From the NCBI RefSeq assembly GCF_007830335.1, contig NZ_VLKU01000017.1:1-56702 (forward strand): a stretch of 56,702 bases of DNA, written 5' to 3'. The position numbers and the translations under genes are program-made. Shown here in pieces: positions 24,590 to 34,000 of this stretch (positions within the stretch are counted from its first letter, which is position 1; each line of letters starts with the position of its first letter). The stretch comes from Paracoccus sulfuroxidans. Its GTDB lineage: Bacteria; Pseudomonadota; Alphaproteobacteria; Rhodobacterales; Rhodobacteraceae. Under the pieces are notes generated by a model, which worked only from the letters and a program-made list of their open reading frames with translations, had not been told where the DNA came from and did not search any database.

Positions 24590-27500
24590 CGCAAAAGGGG
24601 TTCAACCTCTCGGACTGGGCGCTTCACCACCGCTCTCTGGTGTGGTTCCTGCTGATCGTCTCGATGATCGCGGGCACGTTCAGCTATCTGAACCTCGGGC
24701 GAGAAGAGGATCCGAACTTCACCATCAAGACCATGGTGATCAGCGCCGCCCTTCCCGGTGCGACCATCGAAGACACGCTCAATCAGGTCACCACGCGGAT
24801 CGAGACCAAGCTGGAAGAGCTGGATGAGTTGAAGTTCACCCGCTCGGTGACGATGCCGGGACAATCGGTCGTCTATCTGGAGCTTGACCCTTCGATCCGT
24901 GGCCCGCTCGTGCCGGAGATCTGGAAGCGCGTGCGCAGCATGATGTCCGACATCCGCGCCGATTTCCCGCAGGAATTCGCGGGCTTCCAGTTCAACGACA
25001 ATTTCGGCGACGTCTACGGCAACATCTATGCCTTCACCACCGACGGCTTCACGCTGCGCGAGTTGCGCGACCGGGTCGAGGATATCCGCAAGCGCGTGCA
25101 GGCCCTTCCCGCCGCCGGCAAGACCGAGCTTCTGGGTGTCCGCAAGGAAGAGATTTATCTGGAATTTTCAAGCGCGCGGCTGGCGGCACTGGGCCTCAAT
25201 CAGGTGCAGGTGATGAACACCTTGGCCACCCAGAACGCCATCGCGCCCTCGGGCATCATTCAGGCGGGTCCCGAGCAGGTTCTGGTCCGCGTGGGCGGCC
25301 AGTTTGACAATACGGATTCGATTGCGGCGGTGAACCTGCGGGTCGGCGACCGCTTCTTCAACCTGACCGATGTCGCCACGATCCGGCGCACCTATCAGGA
25401 CCCGCCCTCGACGCTGTTCCGCTATCGCGGCGAACCGGCCATCGGCCTGCAGATCGGGATGCGCGCAGGCGGCAATATTCTGGAATTCGGCGCAGAACTT
25501 GACGCGCTGATGGCCGACGTCGCCGCCGATCTTCCGGTGGGGATCGAGATGGCGAAATTTGCCGACCAGCCCCATGTCGTCGACGAAGCCGTCAGCCATT
25601 TCGTCAAGGCGCTGGCCGAGGCGGTCGCCATCGTCCTGCTGGTCAGCTTCATCAGCCTTGGCATGCGGGCGGGTTTCGTCGTCACCCTGACCATTCCGCT
25701 GGTCCTGGCCATCACCTTCATGATCCTTGAGGTTTACGGCATCACCCTGCAGCGGATCTCGCTGGGGGCGCTGATCATCGCGCTTGGCCTTCTGGTCGAC
25801 GACGCGATGATCGCGATCGAGACGATGATCTCGCGGCTGGAACTGGGCGACAATCTGGGACAGGCGGCCAGCTACGCTTGGACCTCGATCGCATTTCCCA
25901 TGCTGACGGGCACTTTGGTTACCGTCGCGGGCTTCATCCCCATCGGGCTGAACAGCTCGGCTGCGGGGGAGTTCACCTTTTCGCTCTTCGTCGTCATCGC
26001 CGTGTCGCTGCTGGTCAGCTGGATCGTCGCGGTCCTTTTCGCGCCGCTTCTGGGCGTCACCTTCCTGCCCGCCAAGATGGCGCATCATTCGGAAAAGGCC
26101 AGCTGGCTTCGCCGCGCCTTTCACCGGCTTTTGCTGGCGGGCATGCGGCACAAATGGGTGACCATCGCGGCTACCGTCCTGCTGTTCGCGCTGTCGGTCT
26201 TCGGCATGCGCTTCGTCGAACAGCAGTTCTTCCCGACCTCGGACCGAACCGAGATCATTCTGGACATCACCGAACGCGCCAACGCCTCGATCGCCAAGAC
26301 CTCGGCCGATATGGACCTGATCGAATCGCAGCTGGCCGAGGATGCGGATGCGCTGTTCTGGACCTCTTATGTCGGACGCGGCGCGCCACGCTTCGTACTG
26401 TCGATGGATGTGCCGACGCCCGGGCCGTTCATGGGTCAGATCGTGATCCAGACCCCCGATCTTGCGGCCCGCGACCGCCTGAAGGCGCGCCTGACCGAGA
26501 TTGTCGAGCGTGATCTGGTGGGCACGGATGTCTATATCAAGAACCTCGAAATCGGTCCTCCGGTCGGCAAACCCGTGCAGTACCGGGTGTCCTCGCCCGA
26601 CATTGACGAGGCGCGCGACACCGCCCGCGACCTTGCCGCCGTGCTGGCGACCGAGCCGCGCCTGCGCGATATCTCGCTGGACTGGAACGAACCCGCGCGC
26701 GTCATTCGCCTGCAGGTCAATCAGGATCAGGCGCGCCAACTGGGCGTGACGAATGAGGATATCTCGGGCGCGCTGATGGCGCTGTTCTCGGGCGTCACGG
26801 TCACGCAGCTGCGCGACGACATCTTCCTGATCGACATCATCGCGCGCGGGGCCGAGGATGATCGCGCCTCGCTGGAGTCCATCCAGAACCTGCAACTGGC
26901 GACCGCGACCGGCACACCCATTCCGCTGGCGTCACTGGCGAAGCTGGAATATGGCACCGAGCAGCCGCTGATCATGCAGCGCGACGGCCTGCCCACGGTC
27001 ACGGTCAAGGCGGCGATCACCACCAAGGACCAGCCCGCGACGCTGATTGCCGCGCTTCAGGGCCGGGTCGACGCCTTCACCGCTGATCTGCCCTCGCGGG
27101 TGCAGGTCAAGATCGGCGGCACGGTCGAGACCTCGGCCGAAAGTCAGGAGCCGATTGCCGCCGTCGTCCCGGTGATGCTGCTGGTCATGGCGCTTCTGGT
27201 GATGATCCAGATGCAAAGCTTCCGGCTGTCCTTCATCGTCTTTGCCGCCGCGCCGCTGGGGCTGATCGGCGTGGTCGCGGCGCTGCTGCCCTTCGGCGTG
27301 CCGATGGGCTTTGTCGCCATTCTGGGCGTGCTGGCGCTGGTCGGCATCCTGATCCGGAACTCGATCATTCTGGTGCATGAGATTCAGGTGCTGCTCAGCA
27401 AGGGCCATTCCCGTTGGGAGGCCGTGTTTGAGGCCTCCGACAGCCGCGCGCGGCCGATCCTGCTGACGGCGGCGGCGGCCAGTCTGGCGCTGATCCCGAT

Positions 27501-27663
27501 CTCGCGGCAGGTGTTCTGGGGGCCGATGGCCTTCGCCATGATGGGTGGCATCATCGCGGGAACGCTGGTGACGCTGATCTTTGTGCCCGCACTTTACTGC
27601 GCGGTCTTTGGCGTCAAACCGCCCAAGAACGACGACACGCCAACGGAGGCCGAGGCCGCCTGA
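24586..27663 (+). CDS. RND-family efflux permease
   Basis: 1025 residues, twelve membrane segments with two large periplasmic loops. TM1 is LVWFLLIVSMIAGTFSYLNLGREEDPNF. TM4 carries the proton-relay pair at D405-D406 (LGLLVDDAMIAIETMISRLE). GRGGRDG-type words are absent, as expected for RND. The second half shows the repeat AIPISLVGVVA-like LIGVVAALLPFGVPMGFVAILGVLALVGILIRNSIILVHEI. Substrate is unknown (multidrug or biocide likely). The stop abuts the recQ stop with no intervening base. Confidence 0.95.
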   Translation: MTQKGFNLSDWALHHRSLVWFLLIVSMIAGTFSYLNLGREEDPNFTIKTMVISAALPGATIEDTLNQVTTRIETKLEELDELKFTRSVTMPGQSVVYLELDPSIRGPLVPEIWKRVRSMMSDIRADFPQEFAGFQFNDNFGDVYGNIYAFTTDGFTLRELRDRVEDIRKRVQALPAAGKTELLGVRKEEIYLEFSSARLAALGLNQVQVMNTLATQNAIAPSGIIQAGPEQVLVRVGGQFDNTDSIAAVNLRVGDRFFNLTDVATIRRTYQDPPSTLFRYRGEPAIGLQIGMRAGGNILEFGAELDALMADVAADLPVGIEMAKFADQPHVVDEAVSHFVKALAEAVAIVLLVSFISLGMRAGFVVTLTIPLVLAITFMILEVYGITLQRISLGALIIALGLLVDDAMIAIETMISRLELGDNLGQAASYAWTSIAFPMLTGTLVTVAGFIPIGLNSSAAGEFTFSLFVVIAVSLLVSWIVAVLFAPLLGVTFLPAKMAHHSEKASWLRRAFHRLLLAGMRHKWVTIAATVLLFALSVFGMRFVEQQFFPTSDRTEIILDITERANASIAKTSADMDLIESQLAEDADALFWTSYVGRGAPRFVLSMDVPTPGPFMGQIVIQTPDLAARDRLKARLTEIVERDLVGTDVYIKNLEIGPPVGKPVQYRVSSPDIDEARDTARDLAAVLATEPRLRDISLDWNEPARVIRLQVNQDQARQLGVTNEDISGALMALFSGVTVTQLRDDIFLIDIIARGAEDDRASLESIQNLQLATATGTPIPLASLAKLEYGTEQPLIMQRDGLPTVTVKAAITTKDQPATLIAALQGRVDAFTADLPSRVQVKIGGTVETSAESQEPIAAVVPVMLLVMALLVMIQMQSFRLSFIVFAAAPLGLIGVVAALLPFGVPMGFVAILGVLALVGILIRNSIILVHEIQVLLSKGHSRWEAVFEASDSRARPILLTAAAASLALIPISRQVFWGPMAFAMMGGIIAGTLVTLIFVPALYCAVFGVKPPKNDDTPTEAEAA

Positions 27664-29688
27664 TCACTCGGCGCTGATCTCGGCGTCGAAGGCGGCACCG
27701 AAACGCTCAAGCCTTGCGGTATCAAGATAACGCGAAAGGTCGCGCGGACGGTCTTCCGCGATCCGGCGCAGGATCGAATTGCTGACCGACAAGGGCTTTT
27801 CGGTGCCATCCTCGCCGCGCGTCAGCCGGGTCTGCGCCTCGGCCAGACGGTCGAACAGCGCACCCGAGGCGCGCCCGGCCAGCGCTTTGCGCGCCGGATG
27901 CATGGGCGCGACGTCGCCCGCAATGACCCGCAGAAAATCCTCGCCATAGCTTTCCAGCTTCTTGGCGCCAATGCCGTTGACCTGCGCCATCTCATCAAGC
28001 GTCGAGGGACGGCTTTGCGCCATCTCGATCAGCGTGCGGTCCGGGAAAATAACATAGGCCGGAACGCGGGCGGCCTCGGCCAGGGCGCGGCGCTTGGCCT
28101 TCAGGGCCGACAGCAGCGGCGCGTCCTCCTCATCGACCTGCGTGCGGATCACGGTCGAGGGCCGGGCCCGGCCGATGACGTCGCGGCGCAGCTCGATCCG
28201 CTCTTCCCCGCGCAGGACCGGATGGGCGGCGGCGGTGATTGCCAGCCCGCCATGCCGCTCGGGATCCGGGCGGATCAGGTCGCGGCCCAGCATCTGCCGG
28301 ATGATCGCCTGCCAATGCGGGCGGCTCATGTCGCGGCCGACGCCGAAGGTCGGGATCTGGTCATGGCCGCGCTGGCGGACCTTCTCGGTCTCATTCCCGG
28401 TCAGTACGTCGATGATATGGCCCGCGCCGAAATATTCGCCGGTGCGCAGGATCGCCGACAGCGCCTTGCGGATCGCTTCGGTCGCGTCGAAGACCTCGGG
28501 CGGCTGGTCGCAATTGTCGCAATTTCCGCAAGGACCAGCGGTTTCGCCGAAATAGCCCAGCAGGCCGACGCGGCGGCAGCCGCTGGCATCGGCCAGCCCA
28601 AGAAGCGCGTTCAGCCGCGCATGATCCGCCGATTTCCGCTCTGGCGGGGCGAGGCCTTCATCAATCTGACTTCGGCGCAGGCGGATGTCATCGGGGCCGA
28701 ACAGCGTCATCGTCTCGGCAGGCGCGCCGTCACGACCGCCGCGACCGATTTCCTGATAATAGGCCTCGATGGATTTCGGCAGGTCGGCATGGGCCACCCA
28801 GCGGATATCGGGCTTGTCGATCCCCATGCCGAAGGCCACGGTCGCGACAACGATCAGCCCGTCCTCGCGCTGAAAGCGGATCTCGACGCCGCGGCGATCC
28901 TCGGCCTCCATGCCGCCGTGATAGGCGACGGCGGGCAGCCCGCTTTCGTTCAGCGCCTGCGCCAGCGTCTCGGTCTTGGCGCGGGTGCCGCAATAGATGA
29001 TCCCCGATTGCCCGCGCCGCGCCTGCGCGAAATCCATGATCTGACGGCGCGGCCCGTCCTTGGGCTGGAAGGCCAGATGGATGTTCGGGCGGTCGAAGCC
29101 GCGCAGGAACACCTGCGGCGTATCGCCTCCGAAGAGGCGCGAGACAATCTCGTCCCGCGTTTCGGCATCGGCGGTGGCGGTAAAGGCGGCCAGCGGCACG
29201 TTCAGCGCGCGGCGCAGATCGCCCACACGCAGATAATCGGGGCGGAAATCATGGCCCCACTGGCTGACGCAATGCGCCTCATCAACGGCGATTGCGCTGA
29301 CGCCCGCGCGCCGCAGCATCGAGACCGTCGCCCCCGAGGCCAGCCGCTCGGGCGCCATGTAAAGCAGCCGCAACGCGCCCGAGGTGAGCGCGCGGAAGAC
29401 CTCGGCATTCTCTTCCTCAGTATTGCCACTGGTCAGCGCGCCCGCCGCCACACCGGCCTCGGCCAGCGCCCGCACCTGATCGCGCATCAGGGCGATCAGC
29501 GGCGAGATGACCACCGTCACCCCGTCGCGCATCAACGCAGGCAGTTGATAACACAGCGACTTTCCGCCGCCCGTCGGCATGATGGCCAGCACGTTGCGGC
29601 CCTGGGCGACGGCATCGACGATCTCTTCCTGGCCGGGCCGGAAGGCGTCAAAGCCGAAGATCTGCCGCAAAAGAGGCGCGGCGGACAT
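27664..29688 (-). CDS. recQ: ATP-dependent DNA helicase RecQ
   Basis: 674 residues, 3' to 5' helicase of recombination repair. Walker A is MPTGGGKSLCYQLPAL, the DEAH box is IAVDEAHCVSQWGHDFRPDYLRV, and motif VI is QEIGRGGRDG. Zinc-binding cysteines (CRRVGLLGYFGE, GPCGNCDNC) follow, then the winged-helix RQC part. A C-terminal HRDC domain is near residue 540 (LKAKRRALAEAARVPAYVIFPDRTLIEMA). The start shares a base with the yggT stop. All motifs intact. Confidence 0.97.
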   Translation of the reverse strand: MSAAPLLRQIFGFDAFRPGQEEIVDAVAQGRNVLAIMPTGGGKSLCYQLPALMRDGVTVVISPLIALMRDQVRALAEAGVAAGALTSGNTEEENAEVFRALTSGALRLLYMAPERLASGATVSMLRRAGVSAIAVDEAHCVSQWGHDFRPDYLRVGDLRRALNVPLAAFTATADAETRDEIVSRLFGGDTPQVFLRGFDRPNIHLAFQPKDGPRRQIMDFAQARRGQSGIIYCGTRAKTETLAQALNESGLPAVAYHGGMEAEDRRGVEIRFQREDGLIVVATVAFGMGIDKPDIRWVAHADLPKSIEAYYQEIGRGGRDGAPAETMTLFGPDDIRLRRSQIDEGLAPPERKSADHARLNALLGLADASGCRRVGLLGYFGETAGPCGNCDNCDQPPEVFDATEAIRKALSAILRTGEYFGAGHIIDVLTGNETEKVRQRGHDQIPTFGVGRDMSRPHWQAIIRQMLGRDLIRPDPERHGGLAITAAAHPVLRGEERIELRRDVIGRARPSTVIRTQVDEEDAPLLSALKAKRRALAEAARVPAYVIFPDRTLIEMAQSRPSTLDEMAQVNGIGAKKLESYGEDFLRVIAGDVAPMHPARKALAGRASGALFDRLAEAQTRLTRGEDGTEKPLSVSNSILRRIAEDRPRDLSRYLDTARLERFGAAFDAEISAE

Positions 29689-29978
29689 CAGCCCAGGAAC
29701 CAGCCCGCGTTATTGGCCAGCGCCCGCTGCAGGATGATGATGATGACAAAGACCACCAGCGGCGCCAGATCGAGGCCCCCGGTGTTGGGCAGGATGTTGC
29801 GGATGGGCGCATAGATCGGCTCAAGCAGCCGGTTCAGCCCGTTCCAGATCTGCCAGACCAGCGGTTGGCGCAGGTTCAGCACCTGGAAGTTGATCAGCCA
29901 TGACATCAGGATATGGGCGATCATCACGAACCAGATCACGTCAAGGATCAGCATGAGCGCCTGATAAAGTGTCAGCAT
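29688..29978 (-). CDS. YggT-family membrane protein
   Basis: 96 residues with two hydrophobic segments (about 5-25 and 70-90). The conserved linker LMSWLINFQVLNLRQPLVWQIWNGLNRLLEPIYAPIRNILPNTGGLDLAPLVVF is the YggT signature. Function is poorly defined (envelope or osmotic related). ATG 29978 has GAGGGAT 3-9 bases upstream; GTG 29981 is the alternative. Co-transcribed with recQ. Confidence 0.92.
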   Translation of the reverse strand: MLTLYQALMLILDVIWFVMIAHILMSWLINFQVLNLRQPLVWQIWNGLNRLLEPIYAPIRNILPNTGGLDLAPLVVFVIIIILQRALANNAGWFLG

Positions 29979-30120
29979 CACATCCCTCGGTCATGGAGTT
30001 TTGGGACAGGTAAGCCAGCCACGGGCTTCGCGCAACCCATTAGCCGTGGCGTCCCGGTTGACGTCTGCGGCATCGGGGGCTAGCCGGGCCCGGTCGGGCA
30101 TGCCAGAAGGGACCGCACCC

Positions 30121-30693
30121 ATGTACCCATTCGCGCGTTTCGCCAAGGAAATGCTGAAATTCCGTCGCGCGCCCGCACTGGACCCGCTGGGGGTGCATGT
30201 CTCGACCCACCGCTGCTGGCCCTGGGACCTTGACCCCTGGATCGAGCTGAACAACGGCCGCACCCTGACGCTTTACGATCTGGGCCGCATCCCGATGGCG
30301 GTGCGCACCGGTATGATCGACACGATGCGCCAGAACCGCTGGGGCATCACCGTCGCCGGGAACTCGGTCCGCTATCGTCGCCGGATCCGGGCGTTCCAGC
30401 GGTTCACCATGCTCTCGCGCTCGCTGGGGTGGGACAACCGCTTCCTTTACATGGAGCAATCGATGTGGCGGCGCGGCGAATGCTGCAACCACATGCTGCT
30501 GCGCGCCGCGATCACATCCGAGAACGGGATCGTGCCGCCCGCGCGCCTCTTGGATGCGGCCGGGTTGCCCTCGGAAAGCCCGGCGCTGCCCGATTGGGTC
30601 AGGGACTGGATCGCCGCCGATGCCGCCCGTCCCTGGCCGCCCGAGGTCCCCCCGCTGGCCGCCAGCGACCCGCGCGAGGACTTGCCAGCCTGA
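30121..30693 (+). CDS. Acyl-CoA thioesterase-like protein (hotdog fold)
   Basis: 190 residues. The pattern HVSTHRCWPWDLDPWIELNNGRTLTLYDLGRIPM matches the 4HBT-type catalytic segment with D...D...E.NNG. A basic beta-strand (NSVRYRRRIRAFQRFTMLSRSLGWDNRFLYMEQ) follows, then a Pro-rich C-terminal tail. Substrate unknown. The start at 30121 is chosen as the first ATG of the recognisable domain; the in-frame ATG at 30001 would add 40 unrelated residues. Confidence 0.8.
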   Translation: MYPFARFAKEMLKFRRAPALDPLGVHVSTHRCWPWDLDPWIELNNGRTLTLYDLGRIPMAVRTGMIDTMRQNRWGITVAGNSVRYRRRIRAFQRFTMLSRSLGWDNRFLYMEQSMWRRGECCNHMLLRAAITSENGIVPPARLLDAAGLPSESPALPDWVRDWIAADAARPWPPEVPPLAASDPREDLPA

Positions 30694-30743
30694 GCGCGCT
30701 CTGTCCTTATGCCGGCAATCAAGGCTCAGCAGGGACGAACGCG

Positions 30744-32102
30744 ATGAACAGCAAGCGCATTTGGGGCTGGTGGTTCTTTGATTGGGCCAGTCAGCCCTTT
30801 GCCACGCTGCTGATGGCCTTCATCTTTCCCGTCTATTACGCCGAGGTCGCGCGGCACCATTTCGCCCAGCAGGGCATGGATACGGCGACCGCTGCCGCTG
30901 CCGCGCAAGAGCTGTGGGGGACCGGGCTGACCATCTCGGGCGTGATCATTGCCGTGCTGGCCCCGATCCTGGGGGCGATTGCGGACAACACCGGGCGCAG
31001 GCTGGTCTGGGTGTGGGTCTTCTCGGGCTTTTATGTGCTGGGGTCGGCGGGGCTTTGGTACCTGATGCCGGAACAGCCGAACCTGCATTTCGCCATCACG
31101 AGCTTTGCCATCGGCCTGATCGGCATTGAATTCGCCACGATCTTCACAAATGCGATGCTGCCCGGCCTTGCCTCACGAGATGAGATCGGCCGCGTCTCGG
31201 GCTCGGGCTTTGCCTTCGGCTATGTGGGCGGTGTGGTATCGCTGGCTGTCGTGCTGCTGTTTCTGGCCGAGGATTCGAAGACCGGGCTGACCCTTCTGGG
31301 CCTGAACCCGCCCCTCGGCCTTGATGCCTCTGCGCGCGAGGGGACGCGGGCGACCGGCCCCTTTGTGGCCCTGTGGTACATCGTCTTCATGCTGCCCTTC
31401 CTCTTCTGGGTCTCTGAACCGAAGGGGCCGAAAAAGCCGCTGCACTTCGGCAGCGCCATGATGGATTTGTGGGACCTGATCAAAAGCCTGCGTCACCGTC
31501 GCTCGCTGGCCAGTTGGCTGGCCTCGTCAATGCTGTCGCGCGATGCGCTGAACGCGCTTTACGCCTTTGGCGGCGTCTATGCGGGCACGGTGCTGGGCTG
31601 GTCGATCTTCATGGCGGGCATCTTTGGCGTCGTCAGCGCCATTTCCGCCGCCGTCATCAGCTGGATCGGCGGGCTGGCGGATCGCAGATGGGGGCCGATG
31701 CCGGTCATCATCATCTGCTCATCGATCCTCTGCCTTGTCTGCGTCGTTCTGGTGGGGATGAGCCGCACCTCGTTCTTCGGCATGCCGCTGGAGGCCGGGT
31801 CGAACCTGCCCGACACGGTGTTCTTCATCTGCGGCGTGGCGATTGGCGGCGCGGGTGGGGCGCTGCAATCGGCCAGCCGCACGCTGATGGTGCGCCACAC
31901 CTCGCCCGCCCGCGCGACCGAGGCCTTCGGCCTTTACGCGCTCTCGGGCAAGGCCACCGCATTTCTGGCCCCGGCGCTGATCACGCTGGTCACAAGCATG
32001 TCAGGCAGCCAGCGTCTGGGAATTTCTCCGCTGATCTTGCTGTTCCTTCTGTCGCTGATTTTGCTAATCTGGGTCAAACCAGAGGGAGAACCCGAGCAGT
32101 GA
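30744..32102 (+). CDS. UMF1-family MFS transporter
   Basis: 452 residues, about twelve membrane segments. It starts IWGWWFFDWASQPFATLLMAFIFPVYYAE, the pattern of the UMF1/Atg22-like group (WxxFDWAxxPFxT), followed by LAPILGAIADNTGRR. A charged middle loop (SEPKGPKKPLHF) separates the halves. Substrate unknown; some relatives move amino acids. The stop overlaps the GTG of mepA (GTGA), so the two are co-translated. Confidence 0.88.
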   Translation: MNSKRIWGWWFFDWASQPFATLLMAFIFPVYYAEVARHHFAQQGMDTATAAAAAQELWGTGLTISGVIIAVLAPILGAIADNTGRRLVWVWVFSGFYVLGSAGLWYLMPEQPNLHFAITSFAIGLIGIEFATIFTNAMLPGLASRDEIGRVSGSGFAFGYVGGVVSLAVVLLFLAEDSKTGLTLLGLNPPLGLDASAREGTRATGPFVALWYIVFMLPFLFWVSEPKGPKKPLHFGSAMMDLWDLIKSLRHRRSLASWLASSMLSRDALNALYAFGGVYAGTVLGWSIFMAGIFGVVSAISAAVISWIGGLADRRWGPMPVIIICSSILCLVCVVLVGMSRTSFFGMPLEAGSNLPDTVFFICGVAIGGAGGALQSASRTLMVRHTSPARATEAFGLYALSGKATAFLAPALITLVTSMSGSQRLGISPLILLFLLSLILLIWVKPEGEPEQ

Positions 32103-32971
32103 TCCGCAAAATGCTATCCGCCGCCGCTCTGGCGTTCGCGGCCATCGCGACCGCGTTGCCTGCCGGCGCAGAACCGCTTGCCAAGGATGTGTTCGGAGGC
32201 GCCCCCGGGCCCACCGCCGGCAATCCGGCATCGGTCGGCTTCTATTCCAAGGGCTGCGTGTCCGGCGCCGTGGCGCTGCCCGAATCCGGGCCAAGCTGGC
32301 AGGCGATGCGCCTGTCGCGCAACCGCAACTGGGGCCACCCCGAAATGGTGGGTTTCCTGATCGGCCTTTCCCAAGCCGCGCAGCGCGCCGGTTGGCAGGG
32401 GCTCTACATCGGCGACATCGGCCAGCCGCGCGGTGGCCCCATGCTGACCGGCCACGCCAGCCACCAGTTGGGTCTGGACGCCGATATCTGGATGCTGCCG
32501 CCCTCGAGCCTGCAGCTTAGCCGGGCGCAGCGCGAGAATATTTCCTCGGTCTCGGTGGTGAACCGGGCGGGGACGGCGCTTTCGAACTACTGGACGCCGG
32601 GCCACATGTCGATCATCCGCGCCGCCGCCAGCGATCCGCGGGTCGAGCGTGTCTTCGTCGACCCGGTGGTCAAGGTCGCCATGTGCCAGTCGGAAACGGG
32701 CAACCGCAACTGGCTGCGCAAGGTGCGCCCGATCAACAACCACGACTACCATTTCCACGTCCGCATGTCCTGCCCCGCAGGCTCGGTCTGCCAGCAGCAG
32801 GACGCGCCGCCCCCGGGCGACGGCTGCGAGGAAGCGGCCGAGTGGATCCGCAACCGTATCGACCCCAGCCGCGTGAAGCCCGTGCCGCCCGATCCCAACT
32901 ATCGTCACCCGCGCAGCTTCAAGCTTAGTGAAATGCCCCAGCAATGTCAGACCATCGGTCTGGCCCGCTAG
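32099..32971 (+). CDS. mepA: Penicillin-insensitive murein endopeptidase MepA
   Basis: 290 residues, LAS-family zinc peptidase cleaving D-Ala-mDAP cross-links in peptidoglycan. Signal peptide about residues 5-25. Zinc ligand region ASHQLGLDADIWM, and NNHDYHFHVRMSCP with the second His region; several Cys may form disulfides. The start is GTG 32099, giving a basic n-region (VIRKM); ATG 32111 is the alternative. The 3' end overlaps the next gene by 28 bp. Confidence 0.93.
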   Translation: MIRKMLSAAALAFAAIATALPAGAEPLAKDVFGGAPGPTAGNPASVGFYSKGCVSGAVALPESGPSWQAMRLSRNRNWGHPEMVGFLIGLSQAAQRAGWQGLYIGDIGQPRGGPMLTGHASHQLGLDADIWMLPPSSLQLSRAQRENISSVSVVNRAGTALSNYWTPGHMSIIRAAASDPRVERVFVDPVVKVAMCQSETGNRNWLRKVRPINNHDYHFHVRMSCPAGSVCQQQDAPPPGDGCEEAAEWIRNRIDPSRVKPVPPDPNYRHPRSFKLSEMPQQCQTIGLAR

Positions 32972-33909
32972 GGCCTGACACCCTTACGACCGTTTCACGA
33001 ACCCGACGCTTCGCCCCTCTGATCCAGAGGGGCGTGGCCTCGATGGCGCTGGCCCTTTGGGCCGTCGCGGCAGTAGCGCAGCCCCGCGTCGAATATGTCG
33101 CGACCTATGTCTGGCATATGGATGACGAGGCGTTCGGCGGCTTCTCGGGCATCGAGATGAATGACGACGGCACACGCTTTCACGCGCTGTCGGACCGGGG
33201 AACCGTTCGCTGGGGCAGCGTCGAGCGTGACGGCGCGGGTCGCATCCGCGCGATGAACACCGCAGGCATCGCCCGGTTGCGCGATGCCCATGGCGCGCCG
33301 CTGAAAGGCGGCTATCTGGCCGATAGTGAGGGCATTGCCATCGGCCCCGACGGCGCAATGTGGGTCAGCTTCGAGGGGCTGACGCGCGTCGTGCGCTATG
33401 ACACGCCCGACAGCCCCGCCAAACCCCTGCCCAGCCCGCCCGAGTTCAAGGAGATGCAGCGCAACTCCTCGCTTGAGGCGCTGGCGATCACGGCGGATGG
33501 GACGATCCTGACCTTGCCCGAACGCTCGGGCATGCTGACGCGGCCCTTCCCGGTCTGGCGCTACAGGGATGGCGCCTGGGATCAGCCCTTCAGCATTCCG
33601 CGCTCGGGCGCCTGGCTGCCGGTCGGCGCGGATATCGGCCCGGATGGCCGCTTCTATCTGCTGGAACGTGACTTCAAGGGCCTTCTGGGCTTCCTGTCCC
33701 GCGTCCGGCGCTTCGATCTGACCGAAAACGGGATCGAGAACGAGGTCACGCTGCTGGAAACCCGCTCCCTGCAATATGACAATCTGGAGGGCATCACCGC
33801 CTGGAGCGACGGGCTGGGGATCCGGCTGACGATGATCTCGGACGATAATTTCTACTTCCTGCAGCGCACCGAGCTAGTCGAATATCGCGTCATCGAACCG
33901 GCTGAATAA
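32944..33909 (+). CDS. Secreted phytase-like esterase family protein
   Basis: 321 residues. The region VEYVATYVWHMDDEAFGGFSGIEMNDDGTRFHALSDRGTVRWG and later ADSEGIAIGPDGAMWVSFE, SLEALAITADGTILTLPE and DNLEGITAW fit the phytase-like PF13449 beta-propeller. A hydrophobic signal (ALALWAVAAVAQP) lies near residues 34-47. With ATG 32944 the n-region is unusually long and overlaps mepA; GTG 33034 or ATG 33043 would give a standard signal peptide. Substrate unknown. Confidence 0.82.
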   Translation: MSDHRSGPLGPDTLTTVSRTRRFAPLIQRGVASMALALWAVAAVAQPRVEYVATYVWHMDDEAFGGFSGIEMNDDGTRFHALSDRGTVRWGSVERDGAGRIRAMNTAGIARLRDAHGAPLKGGYLADSEGIAIGPDGAMWVSFEGLTRVVRYDTPDSPAKPLPSPPEFKEMQRNSSLEALAITADGTILTLPERSGMLTRPFPVWRYRDGAWDQPFSIPRSGAWLPVGADIGPDGRFYLLERDFKGLLGFLSRVRRFDLTENGIENEVTLLETRSLQYDNLEGITAWSDGLGIRLTMISDDNFYFLQRTELVEYRVIEPAE

Positions 33910-34000
33910 GCCGATTTCCGCGCCCCTCTGGCCATCGGCCTTTACTTGCCGGCCCCGCTTGCGTTCGTTGGCAGAAAAACGAGCGGTAAAGGAGCAAGAC

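Noticed and set aside
25168..26895. A 575-codon minus-strand frame opposite the RND permease.
   Set aside because: Strongly Arg/Gln/His/Asp-rich as expected of an antisense of a high-G+C gene; no domain seen.
27898..29814. A 638-codon plus-strand frame opposite recQ.
   Set aside because: recQ motifs are complete on the minus strand; the frame has antisense-like composition.
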